A stretch of 10,075 bases of DNA from Bacillota bacterium (lineage in GTDB: Bacteria; Eremiobacterota; SpSt-956; JAKJGF01), in assembly GCA_029555925.1 (NCBI GenBank), contig JAKPQU010000095.1, positions 1 to 10,075 on the forward strand. The letters are read 5' to 3'. A model generated the notes under the pieces. That model saw nothing but the letters and a program-made list of their open reading frames with translations. It ran no database searches and was not told where the DNA came from. Position numbers and translations under genes: made by a program. This document shows positions 1 to 6,847 of the stretch, one piece after another; position 1 is the stretch's first letter, and each line of letters begins with the position of its first letter.

Positions 1-745
1 CTTCCGGTTCTTTTTCAAGTCCTTCCAGGAGATCCCTGTATTTTCTTGATTTTACTATGATTTTGATATTTTTAAATTTAATCTTTCCATATCCTCTTGA
101 ACCCATACCTCCGAGATAATCATGTTCAAGCATGACAAGCCCATGAATAAAATACCAGAGTAGAATTACATCCTGAGGGATAAAAAGATTGAATATAAAC
201 TCGCAGGGACTGAATATTACTTCTGCAGGAACTCGTTCAAACTGTCTCGGTACAGCAGATGAAGTAATTCTGTCTATAGTAGCCTCCCATTTAAGTTCAC
301 TGTAGGGAAAGTCTGTATTTAATTCTGCAATACTTTTCGTTCTTCCTTCCTTTTTTCTTCCGGGATCAAGAGGAATATCCCTTACAAGCAATCGTGAAGG
401 ATAGGAAAAATTACCTTCTGGATCAACACGATGGGATACGCCGAAAATCTGACATACCTCGCAGGAAGAATAATTTGTTTCATCATTACATTCATGAATA
501 TATACATCAGGTTTCTTTATTACCTTATTCTGTTCTTTACCAAGATCTTTTTCTATAAGTGATCTTAATTTCCCTCTCATGGAAGAACCGGGTATGTAAG
601 GTAAACCTGTAACTGAATTTCTTACTACAAGTTTATCAATACCTGCAATCTCAAGCCATGAGCTCATTCCTCCTATATAAAGGCCTGTTTTTGTTTCTAT
701 ATCTGCTGTAATTATTATCTTTCCGAGTAATTCTATAGTCCTCAA
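1..745 (-). CDS. csm3: Csm3, Cas7-family backbone subunit of a type III-A CRISPR complex (3' end outside window)
   Basis: I translated this by hand: 248 codons without a stop, running off the left edge. In the family, Csm3 forms the helical backbone on the crRNA and cuts target RNA every six nucleotides. Visible motifs are TGLYIGG (20-26), AGID with Asp37 matching the catalytic Asp (D32 of Staphylococcus epidermidis Csm3), LPYIPGSSMRGKLRSL (48-63), a Cys cluster C86/C95/C98 ending in CQIFG, PSRLLVRD (116-123), the thumb segment DRITSSAVPRQFER (158-171) and the glycine-rich loop YLGGMGSRGYGK (210-221). The start is TTG at 745, with GAGG 8 bases upstream and an in-frame stop close before it; no ATG is available before the first motif. 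It lies downstream of csm2 after a 92-base gap. All family hallmarks are intact, so RNA cleavage is probably active. It is already longer than the roughly 215-residue S. epidermidis protein. Confidence 0.95.
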   Translation of the reverse strand, partial: MRTIELLGKIIITADIETKTGLYIGGMSSWLEIAGIDKLVVRNSVTGLPYIPGSSMRGKLRSLIEKDLGKEQNKVIKKPDVYIHECNDETNYSSCEVCQIFGVSHRVDPEGNFSYPSRLLVRDIPLDPGRKKEGRTKSIAELNTDFPYSELKWEATIDRITSSAVPRQFERVPAEVIFSPCEFIFNLFIPQDVILLWYFIHGLVMLEHDYLGGMGSRGYGKIKFKNIKIIVKSRKYRDLLEGLEKEPE

Positions 746-805
746 TTTTTTAACCTCTAAAAGTCTATTATAGATTTCTTCTCAGATAGAACCTATTTAA
801 AAACC

Positions 806-824
806 GCTATGATCAGATGGTCAC
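806..824. repeat. 19-bp partly palindromic element, copy 1, between csm2 and csm3
   Basis: GCTATGATCAGATGGTCAC agrees with the copy at 2923-2941 at 15 of 19 positions. The core TGATC-AGAT-GGTCA is an imperfect inverted repeat with one mismatched arm position. It directly abuts and overlaps the heptamer run at 821-841. Confidence 0.5.
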
Positions 825-841
825 TCTTCACCATTCACTAA
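821..841. repeat. Three imperfect 7-bp tandem repeats between csm2 and csm3
   Basis: The units are TCACTCT, TCACCAT and TCACTAA on the plus strand, or GTGA-type units on the transcribed strand. The run reaches into the csm2 stop codon. The remaining gap (746-820) holds the csm3 ribosome binding site, the shared 19-bp element and a TATAAT with no good -35. Confidence 0.7.
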
Positions 842-1272
842 CATTCCTTTTCTGCCGCCTGATGGTAGGCAAGGATAGATTCGAAAAAATCACAGAAATG
901 TCTGAAATATATTTCACTGTCTCCTACCTGCTCTATGGCTTCTATGAGTACATCTTTCAAATACTGAATCCCCAGGTTGCTGTCATTCTTTGCAGCTATA
1001 AATACCAGCTGTGGCTTTAAAAGCAGTAATTTCTTCCTGTCAAAATTATCTATTTCAATTCTTTTTATTGCTCCAAAGATTTTCCTGATTTGATACGGAT
1101 AGAGACGCTCCTTTTTTGGTAATTCATGGCCTATATAATTTCCTATTATCATGGCTGCAGAGATCATCAGTTCTACCTGTCCTCTGATTATATCAGGTAT
1201 AATTTCTCTTACAGATTTCTTTGTCTTATCCTGTAATTCAATTTCCAAATCCAGTATATGAGTGTCTTTCAA
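838..1272 (-). CDS. csm2: Csm2, small alpha-helical subunit of the type III-A complex
   Basis: The product is 144 residues, all-helical in character. The order of motifs fits Csm2, the small subunit stacked along the inner face of the complex against the target RNA. YPYQIRKIFGAIKRI (58-72) matches the family's LTTSKLRNL-like helix. LLLLKPQLVFIAAKN (82-96) matches the LK-x-K-x-x-x-AAGR helix. FRHFCDFFESILAYHQ (123-138) matches the C-terminal FxxYCKYFEALVAY helix. The start is a TTG at 1272, 18 bases after the csm4 stop; AAGAGG lies about 11 bases upstream, a long spacing, so a slightly later TTG is possible. The N-terminal 55 residues are more variable and longer than in S. epidermidis Csm2. 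The stop codon lies inside a run of heptamer repeats. Confidence 0.9.
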   Translation of the reverse strand: MKDTHILDLEIELQDKTKKSVREIIPDIIRGQVELMISAAMIIGNYIGHELPKKERLYPYQIRKIFGAIKRIEIDNFDRKKLLLLKPQLVFIAAKNDSNLGIQYLKDVLIEAIEQVGDSEIYFRHFCDFFESILAYHQAAEKEC

Positions 1273-1290
1273 AGATTTATTTACCTCTTT

Positions 1291-2289
1291 TCAAAAAAAA
1301 CTGCCCCATACAGGGAAAGCTATTCCATACTGTACCAGTTCTTCTATCTCCTGATGAACTCCTTTAATAAGTCCACCCCAGTAAGTCTTTGTTCCGGGAG
1401 AAGCAGGAAAAACAGATCCTCTTCTGCACATTACCACAGGGTATTTAAAAAAATTCTCCATTGAAGCATAATGTCCTCCTAATTTTCCTACTTTAATGAG
1501 CAATTTATAACGGCTTTTTTCTATATCTCCTATTTCTCCTGCCAGAGGTATATAAGATGAAGCAAGTGTCATAAAACCGTTTTCTTCACCTTTATAAGCA
1601 TGGAGACTCTTTTCTGGCGAAAGTTCTATAAAATTCTCTATAGAAAAATGTCCTTTACCGCGGGAAGCTCCTCTACCGTAACCATTTATTCCTGTAAAGG
1701 TCAGTAGCTCTAAAAGTCTTTCTTCTGACCACCGGGAAACTACATATATATCCCATAATTCGTCTTCTTTCAGGGAATAATCCATAGGAGGTTTTATTCT
1801 ATTACATTCATACTGATTCATACCTGTAAGATAAAAACACTTGTTTTTATTGCATATACTTGATTTGTCCTGCTCTTTTATATCTTTAAGACTTTCAGGG
1901 CATATATTACATTCCATAGAATCTTTTATTATATCCGTGAACGTCTTTTCATGCTTAACTATCTTCCTGAATATATCTTCAGGTAATAAGTCTCTCTCTA
2001 ATATTTTCTTTACGATTTTTATAGTTTTATTCATATTTTTAGAAGATTCTATAAGATTTTCTATTGTATCCTGTGATATATCACAGAGAGGAGAGGGGAG
2101 ATAACCTGATGGGAAGCCATCTGATATAATCAGAGGCGGATCGGCGGAATACTCTTTTATAGTTCTTTCCACTTCTTCTTTACCGGAGAGATATTTTAAT
2201 GCCCATATAATAGACCCCCATATTATGTCTGCTTCCAGTGGCGTTTCAAAAGAGCTTTTCAGTTTTATTATACATTTATAGGCTTTCAT
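1291..2289 (-). CDS. csm4: Csm4, Cas5-family subunit that binds the crRNA 5' tag in the type III-A complex
   Basis: The product is 332 residues from the ATG at 2289. Csm4 sits at the foot of the complex, holding the crRNA 5' handle and contacting Cas10. Diagnostic stretches are FETPLEADIIWGSIIWALKYL (14-34), PLIISDGFPSGYLPSP (52-67), LTFTGINGYGRGASRGKG (196-213), where the RAMP glycine-rich loop lies, and the C-terminal KYPVVM (282-287), GSVF (291-294) and VQYGIAFPV (319-327). An in-frame ATG 12 codons earlier (2325) lacks family similarity and would overlap the preceding gene by 50 bases. The chosen start overlaps it by 14 bases, and AAGGAG lies 15 bases upstream, which is distant. Unusual is a Cys-rich insert with C127, C130, C146, C151 and C162. 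Confidence 0.93.
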   Translation of the reverse strand: MKAYKCIIKLKSSFETPLEADIIWGSIIWALKYLSGKEEVERTIKEYSADPPLIISDGFPSGYLPSPLCDISQDTIENLIESSKNMNKTIKIVKKILERDLLPEDIFRKIVKHEKTFTDIIKDSMECNICPESLKDIKEQDKSSICNKNKCFYLTGMNQYECNRIKPPMDYSLKEDELWDIYVVSRWSEERLLELLTFTGINGYGRGASRGKGHFSIENFIELSPEKSLHAYKGEENGFMTLASSYIPLAGEIGDIEKSRYKLLIKVGKLGGHYASMENFFKYPVVMCRRGSVFPASPGTKTYWGGLIKGVHQEIEELVQYGIAFPVWGSFF

Positions 2290-2884
2290 TTCTGACGATT
2301 CTTTCTCCTTGCCATATCCATTCATCCGGAATTGATAGATTTATATTATCTTCTCTCTTCAAGCATATGTTAACAGACAGATCAGAGAAAATTACTTTCC
2401 CCTTTCCTCTGGCTCCGCCTCTGCCAAGATAATTTTCTTCGATTAATGCAAGACCTTCTATAATATATTTAAAATTTTCACAGTCTTTTTTTCCTCTGTC
2501 TTTATTAATATCGAAGATCCTGTAAATCATTTCCAGAGAAAATTCCGTATTAACCGGAATAGTTCTGATAAGATTATTACCTTCTGATTTAAATTCCCAC
2601 GGGAAATATTCTTTTTTTTCTACAGGCAATGAATCTTTTATTATCAGTCTTCTTTCATTATTGTTGCCAAAGATAAGACAGAGAAAGCATGAAGCATCTT
2701 TACATCTGTGAACTGTACGCAGGTTTTCTCTTTCAAAGCCATAGTTCATAGAAAGAAGGTCCACCATCCTGTTTCTGAGCACAGAGGAAGTCAAAACAGG
2801 TTCATCACAGTTATTCTTTAAATACATAGATGTTACTGTTTTAATTGTACCTTTTAAGATTATACATGCAACAAGTTTTTTCAT
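2276..2884 (-). CDS. Short Csm3-like RAMP (Cas7-family) paralogue encoded between cas10 and csm4
   Basis: This 202-residue protein aligns by eye along its length with the Csm3 at 1-745. LKGTIKTVTSMYLKN (10-24) matches the first strand. SSVLRNRMVDLL (33-44) matches GSSMRGKLRSL. H59-C61-C66-C69 ending in CLIFG (69-73) matches CQIFG. RLIIKD (79-84) matches RLLVRD. NYLGRGGARGKGKV (151-164) is the glycine-rich RAMP loop. The loop holding the catalytic Asp is shortened; Asp27 (CDEPV) may occupy that place, but the alignment is loose. The thumb segment equivalent to RITSSAVPRQ is missing. The ATG at 2884 has no clear Shine-Dalgarno sequence. It overlaps csm4 by 14 bases, so coupled translation is likely. 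It may be a capping or specialised backbone subunit. It is too short and unlike Csm5 for me to call it that. Confidence 0.8.
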   Translation of the reverse strand: MKKLVACIILKGTIKTVTSMYLKNNCDEPVLTSSVLRNRMVDLLSMNYGFERENLRTVHRCKDASCFLCLIFGNNNERRLIIKDSLPVEKKEYFPWEFKSEGNNLIRTIPVNTEFSLEMIYRIFDINKDRGKKDCENFKYIIEGLALIEENYLGRGGARGKGKVIFSDLSVNICLKREDNINLSIPDEWIWQGERIVRNESL

Positions 2885-2922
2885 AATATTTTATCAAGGT
2901 TTCATAAATCATCATACCAATA

Positions 2923-2941
2923 GCCATGACCTGGTGGTCAC
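2923..2941. repeat. 19-bp partly palindromic element, copy 2, between cas10 and the Csm3-like gene
   Basis: GCCATGACCTGGTGGTCAC contains the perfect inverted repeat TGACC-TGGT-GGTCA (2927-2940). It lies about 43 bases upstream of the Csm3-like start. Such a symmetric site could bind a dimeric regulator or form a small RNA hairpin; the sequence does not decide between these. Confidence 0.5.
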
Positions 2942-2960
2942 AAAGAAGCCTGAGAACTTA

Positions 2961-2988
2961 TTCTCCCTTCACTCTTCAATCTTCTCAA
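2961..2988. repeat. Four imperfect 7-bp tandem repeats at the 3' end of cas10
   Basis: The units are TTCTCCC, TTCACTC, TTCAATC and TTCTCAA, all in one 7-bp phase. The last unit contains the cas10 stop codon. The unit start TTC-A/T-C is related to the TCAC units at 821-841; TCACTCTTCA is shared exactly with the first part of that run. Confidence 0.65.
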
Positions 2989-4856
2989 ATATCCAGTTTG
3001 AGATTTAAATATTTTATGATAAATGATATATAGGGAACTATACTTTTCTCCTCATCAGTTTCCAGCAGTACCTTCATTTTTTCCTTAATGTCTTCCGAAA
3101 GGACATATTCTTTTATGGCAAATGTAATTTTCGGCAGAAATTTGAGTCCTCTCTTATCTTTGTTATGAAAATAGGCCCCTATCAATTCTCTGCATTCATA
3201 TAAATAATTTATAAATCCTTTTTCCGTATGTCCATTTTCTATGGCTTCCGATAAAGTCACAGTAAAATCCATAAGCTCCTTTAACATATTACTTCTTATA
3301 GAGACACCGAAGATATTTATACAGTCCGGCACTTCCCTGACCTTTATATTCAGTCTGGCCAGGTATGAATGTAATATGACATTCCCCTTTACTCTTTCTA
3401 TAGAATTAATCAGGTTAACAGCATTTAAAACCTTATCCCATGCCCCTGTAATACAGAGGCTATTATCGGGGCCTGTAAAGGCATAAAAACATCTCACTTC
3501 ATGGTTACATGTGTCTTTATTATGACATTCATGGCAGAGATCTTTTATTATATCAGGTGATTTTATATAAGAAAATATATCTCCTGTAATATTATGCCGG
3601 TAGAGACAATCGAGGGGATTATCTGAATCCTCCTGAAATTTCAGACATGCTGTAGATAATTTTTCATGTCCGTAAGACATAGCGGCCATACAGGTTAACC
3701 CGCAGGATGTCCACTTCATACAGTCCTGGTCATTATGCACCTTACAGTATGTACAGATGTTTTTCTTCCATGCTTCCGAAGCCGGTAATGAAGGATAAAA
3801 AACAGGTATAAATTCAGTTTTTTCAGTGCCCGTAAAAAGGTCTTCCTCTCTGTTATTCTTAATAATTTCGGGGAAATATGTTTCTTCTCTTATAATTGAA
3901 GATAAATCCGGATATATGGATTTAGATGCTTTTTCAGCAAGTTTTATGTTTTTTTTACAGGTCAGGCATGTTGAGCTGTCCTGTGAAGAAGCAGGGTTTT
4001 CTTTGCACCACTTACATAGTCCATGTTTATAATTTATATAAAAGATATGTTTTCCTTCGTCGAGTAAATATTTGTTGAAAGGACTGAGAGATTTCCTTCT
4101 GATAACTTCATCCAGTCTGAATAACAGAAGAGGTAATTTTTTTATTTCTTCAGGAGCAAAATCTATGGCATCCCAGCATAAAAAAAAACTGCCCTGTCTC
4201 TGTTCCCATAGATAATTGTTTATTTCTTCCAGATGTTTTTCTCCTTTGTGACAGAGAGGGCCAGGTAAAAAACTATAAAAGGCGGCGGCATTTATATCTA
4301 TAATGCATGCCACGGGGATTGGATAGAATCTTGCCTGAAAAATCGGTAAAACAGTATTGAATATATATCGTGATATAATATGTCCGAGCAAAATGTTTCC
4401 CTGTAATTCTCCCTGAATATATTTCGGTTCTTCAATAATTTTTCCGCCACATATAAAAGGATATTCTCCGCAGGCTAATAGGGCGCTTAATATCTGGCAG
4501 TGAGGGAACCGTGACATATGAGAAAAATTATTTTTTATTTCTGAGAAAAATTTATCAACTTCATCTGCTGTTAGAAGTGTCCAGCTTTCTTCCGGTTTAT
4601 CCAGAAAGCTTTTACATGAAGGAGAAAAAAACTTTTGTGATGGTGATTGTCTTGATTTAAATGGCGGAATTTCATCCACTATGGCTATAAGTTTATTTAA
4701 ATATTCCTGTTCTTTTTTCGTTAGAAATGTTCCGATTTTTTCGGAAACAGGACCATTCAGAGGAAAAGGATCATTTTTTTTTTCACTTAAAATAAAATGA
4801 TCTATACCATGTAAGAGTCCTGCCAGAGCCAGGTGGTGAATCTGTGAGTTTTTCAA
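2985..4856 (-). CDS. cas10: Diverged Cas10/Csm1, large subunit of a type III-A complex, with both catalytic motifs lost
   Basis: The product is 623 residues from TTG at 4856, which has AGGAGG five bases upstream. An earlier TTG at 4886 has no Shine-Dalgarno sequence. Canonical Cas10 has an HD nuclease domain and a Palm domain that makes cyclic oligoadenylate. Here the N-terminal LALAxLLHDIGKF-type motif reads LLHGIDHF (14-21), so HD has become HG. Palm 1 is recognisable as CIIDINAAAFYSF (Asp187) in place of DISGIQ. A zinc site follows at C281-x2-C284-x12-C297-x2-C300. A second Cys-rich segment with 11 Cys spans 368-456. Palm 2 reads YAFTGPDNSLCITGAWDKV (458-476), so GGDD has become GPDN at 462-465. 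A helical C-terminal domain with FINYLYECREL follows. It is shorter than usual Csm1 (about 750-850 residues). Synteny with csm2, csm3 and csm4 supports the call; loss of both activities is inferred. Confidence 0.85.
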   Translation of the reverse strand: MKNSQIHHLALAGLLHGIDHFILSEKKNDPFPLNGPVSEKIGTFLTKKEQEYLNKLIAIVDEIPPFKSRQSPSQKFFSPSCKSFLDKPEESWTLLTADEVDKFFSEIKNNFSHMSRFPHCQILSALLACGEYPFICGGKIIEEPKYIQGELQGNILLGHIISRYIFNTVLPIFQARFYPIPVACIIDINAAAFYSFLPGPLCHKGEKHLEEINNYLWEQRQGSFFLCWDAIDFAPEEIKKLPLLLFRLDEVIRRKSLSPFNKYLLDEGKHIFYINYKHGLCKWCKENPASSQDSSTCLTCKKNIKLAEKASKSIYPDLSSIIREETYFPEIIKNNREEDLFTGTEKTEFIPVFYPSLPASEAWKKNICTYCKVHNDQDCMKWTSCGLTCMAAMSYGHEKLSTACLKFQEDSDNPLDCLYRHNITGDIFSYIKSPDIIKDLCHECHNKDTCNHEVRCFYAFTGPDNSLCITGAWDKVLNAVNLINSIERVKGNVILHSYLARLNIKVREVPDCINIFGVSIRSNMLKELMDFTVTLSEAIENGHTEKGFINYLYECRELIGAYFHNKDKRGLKFLPKITFAIKEYVLSEDIKEKMKVLLETDEEKSIVPYISFIIKYLNLKLDI

Positions 4857-4895
4857 AGGTTCCTCCTGTAGTGGTTTTTCCGTCAATCGGAAAAA

Positions 4896-6740
4896 CTACT
4901 GTATTACTTTAGAATCATCTAAATACCAGAGACCGGCTTCTTTCACCATATAATAATTACCTTTGTATGTCTGTGTTTTTGTGTCATTTAAATTTACCTG
5001 TTCTGTAGCTTCGAATACTGCTCTTACTTCTGCTTTATTTTCATCTTTACTTATAAGGGTAATTTCATCCACTCTTATTGATATATTGTCCCGCCAGAGG
5101 TCATAAAAATTTTCAAAAGACGTTTCCCGTCTTCTCTGTGCACTTCTGAGCATATAAGCTTTATAAAATTCATGCTGGTTTATATAATTAAAGTTTGCTT
5201 CAATTGTTTCTTCCGGACTTTTTGCTCCGGTTTTACTGTCATACTGTACTCCGATTATTTCATACAGTTCTTCTATGGCTGTCCTTATCGTATCTTCATA
5301 ACTGGCTTTTTTCAGCGGATCATTACCGGCCTGAGGACTTTTTAATTTTTTCTCCAGTGATGATATATAAACTTTTTTATAAATATCTTTATACTGGCTG
5401 CTTACTTCAACAAACTCAAAATTCTGCCATTTGTATATATGAGGGAACAGGTAATACTGGCCGTCTATCTGAATATTCATGGATTGTTTTGCTATAATAT
5501 CTATGCTTCCGTCATTATTTATATCTTCAAATGAGAGAGGACAGTCGCTTATTTTATTGCTATTTCTGTAAGAAGGTTCTTTGTCTTTTGTGAAGAGGAA
5601 AATCGTAAAACCGAATTTTGTACTTTTTGGTTCCGTCCAATCTGAGTATACTTCAGGATGTTTGTCACCGTTTAAATCTATAGTTTCGAGTTTATTCAGA
5701 TAATATCCGGATGTATCAACAGACATAATTAATTTAGGTTTCCCTGTGGAAATTTCATAAATATTTACTCCTGCCAGTGAACTGTCTGCATCATCTCCTG
5801 CTACTACCAGGTCTTTGGAACCGTCGTCATTGATGTCAGATTTTATTATCTGGCACCTGGCAGAATATAGTTTTATACCATCGCCTGTGATTTTATTTCT
5901 GCATTCTTTATCACTAATTATAAGTTTTAATTGTTCCTGAGTGGTATCATATTCCACATCGTACAATATACTCATAAAGGTCTGGATAAGCTTGTCTTTC
6001 GCTCCGCTGTCTTTCGGGTCCATTTCCAGGACTTTCTGGAATTTTTCCGTAGCAGGCTGGTAACTTCTCTGTGATAACAGATAGTCTCCCCACTGAAGAT
6101 AAATATCTATTAGAGATGTTTTTGCTTCGTCAGAACGGATCATCCCTGACATTTTCTGGAAGGTTTTTATAGCTTCATTATATTTATTTTCATCTTTGAA
6201 TTGTTCCAGGAGCTTTTTGTAGGTTTCCAGGAGTTTTGGCTTTATCTCGGGATATTTCGGATTTATTTTAATTACCTGTTCAAAATCTGCTGCTGCTTCT
6301 AAATACCTGTTTCCCTCCAGCTTTTTTATCCCGGAATTGTATAATTTTTTATCTTTTCCAAAACCAAGTACAGAAGTTGCAATAGTGGAGATTAAAATAA
6401 GAGCCAGAATGACTGCCGGAACAGTAACAGCTATAAGACCAATTCTGCCCCATCGGATACGTTTAAACATAGTCTTTGCCATTATTTTTGTCTTCGTATC
6501 CATTGAATTGGTTTTATAGGTTGTTTCTTTATCAGGAGAAGAAAGTTCCTTTTCAGGATTTTCATTTTTTACGGATTTTGTATCAGGTTTTACAGTATAT
6601 GCTTCTGTGCTCAAACATCCTTCATTGTCACATTGTCCGTTTACATGCCAGCACCCTGTATGGTAAACAGCTTTACATGAGCAGCATACTTTCATATCTC
6701 CTCTTAGTATCGGATATTTGCAAAAGGTACATATTTTCAT
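4896..6740 (-). CDS. Membrane-anchored protein with N-terminal RING-type zinc finger, TPR and FG-GAP-like repeats, and NTF2-like C-terminus
   Basis: This 614-residue protein has a clear domain order. Residues 4-42 hold a prokaryotic RING-like finger (C4, C7, C19/C20, C22, H27, C30, C37, C42, with the typical YHTGCW). Residues 50-90 are a polar linker. A basic patch (FKRIRWGR) precedes one transmembrane helix at about 100-127, so the finger should be cytoplasmic and the rest outside. TPR-like helices span about 131-255. Three Asp-rich motifs follow: DINDDGSKD (302-310), DLNGDKHPE (355-363) and DINNDGSID (406-414), as in calcium-binding FG-GAP/VCBS repeats. The last 105 residues look like an NTF2/SnoaL-type fold. 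The ATG at 6740 lacks a strong Shine-Dalgarno sequence, but it is needed for the first zinc-binding pair. The stop lies 39 bases before the cas10 start. Function unknown; it may sense, or may simply be a genomic neighbour. Confidence 0.75.
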   Translation of the reverse strand: MKICTFCKYPILRGDMKVCCSCKAVYHTGCWHVNGQCDNEGCLSTEAYTVKPDTKSVKNENPEKELSSPDKETTYKTNSMDTKTKIMAKTMFKRIRWGRIGLIAVTVPAVILALILISTIATSVLGFGKDKKLYNSGIKKLEGNRYLEAAADFEQVIKINPKYPEIKPKLLETYKKLLEQFKDENKYNEAIKTFQKMSGMIRSDEAKTSLIDIYLQWGDYLLSQRSYQPATEKFQKVLEMDPKDSGAKDKLIQTFMSILYDVEYDTTQEQLKLIISDKECRNKITGDGIKLYSARCQIIKSDINDDGSKDLVVAGDDADSSLAGVNIYEISTGKPKLIMSVDTSGYYLNKLETIDLNGDKHPEVYSDWTEPKSTKFGFTIFLFTKDKEPSYRNSNKISDCPLSFEDINNDGSIDIIAKQSMNIQIDGQYYLFPHIYKWQNFEFVEVSSQYKDIYKKVYISSLEKKLKSPQAGNDPLKKASYEDTIRTAIEELYEIIGVQYDSKTGAKSPEETIEANFNYINQHEFYKAYMLRSAQRRRETSFENFYDLWRDNISIRVDEITLISKDENKAEVRAVFEATEQVNLNDTKTQTYKGNYYMVKEAGLWYLDDSKVIQ

Positions 6741-6766
6741 AGGGATCTGGTTTACGGTAAATTATT

Positions 6767-6787
6767 GGTAAGCATTCAGCATTTAGC
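6767..6787. repeat. Three imperfect 7-bp tandem repeats upstream of the RING protein gene
   Basis: The units are GGTAAGC, ATTCAGC and ATTTAGC. They lie 26 bases before the RING protein start, in a 107-base gap that has no convincing promoter or terminator. Confidence 0.6.
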
Positions 6788-6813
6788 CGAAATCTATCAA
6801 GGCGGGATTTCAG
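6787..6813 (-). other. Small hairpin in the leader of the RING protein gene
   Basis: In minus-strand RNA, CUGAAAUC can pair with GAUUUCGG: eight pairs with one G-U, around an 11-base loop. No U-tract follows on the minus strand, so it is not a standard terminator. It could be a chance structure or a leader element. Confidence 0.3.
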
Positions 6814-6828
6814 ATTATTTTTATAAAA

Positions 6829-6842
6829 GCTGACTGCTGACA
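6829..6842. repeat. Two 7-bp tandem repeats just after the HD-GYP gene
   Basis: The units are GCTGACT and GCTGACA. With only two units this alone would be weak, but it shares the 7-bp period with the other runs and lies in the same gap as the run at 6767-6787. Confidence 0.4.
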
Positions 6843-6847
6843 ATTAT

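Noticed and set aside
767..772. Perfect TATAAT on the minus strand upstream of csm3, as a possible internal promoter
   Set aside because: The best -35 at 16-18 bases spacing matches only about two of six positions, and the region is AT-rich. The gene is more simply read from the operon transcript.
817..1020. Open frame on the plus strand opposite csm2
   Set aside because: It is antisense to a well-supported csm2, has no ribosome binding site and no recognisable protein features.
1841..2104. Open frame of 87 codons on the plus strand opposite csm4
   Set aside because: It lies wholly antisense to the strongly conserved csm4 frame. Its hydrophobic look follows from reading Lys/Glu-rich AT-rich codons in reverse.
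5195..5497. Open frame of 100 codons on the plus strand opposite the RING protein gene
   Set aside because: The minus-strand gene is continuous with clear domain motifs here; the antisense frame has no site or family features.
6741..6847. Terminator between the HD-GYP and RING protein genes
   Set aside because: The only notable stem (6787-6813) lacks a following U-tract on the transcribed strand, so read-through from the HD-GYP operon cannot be excluded or shown.
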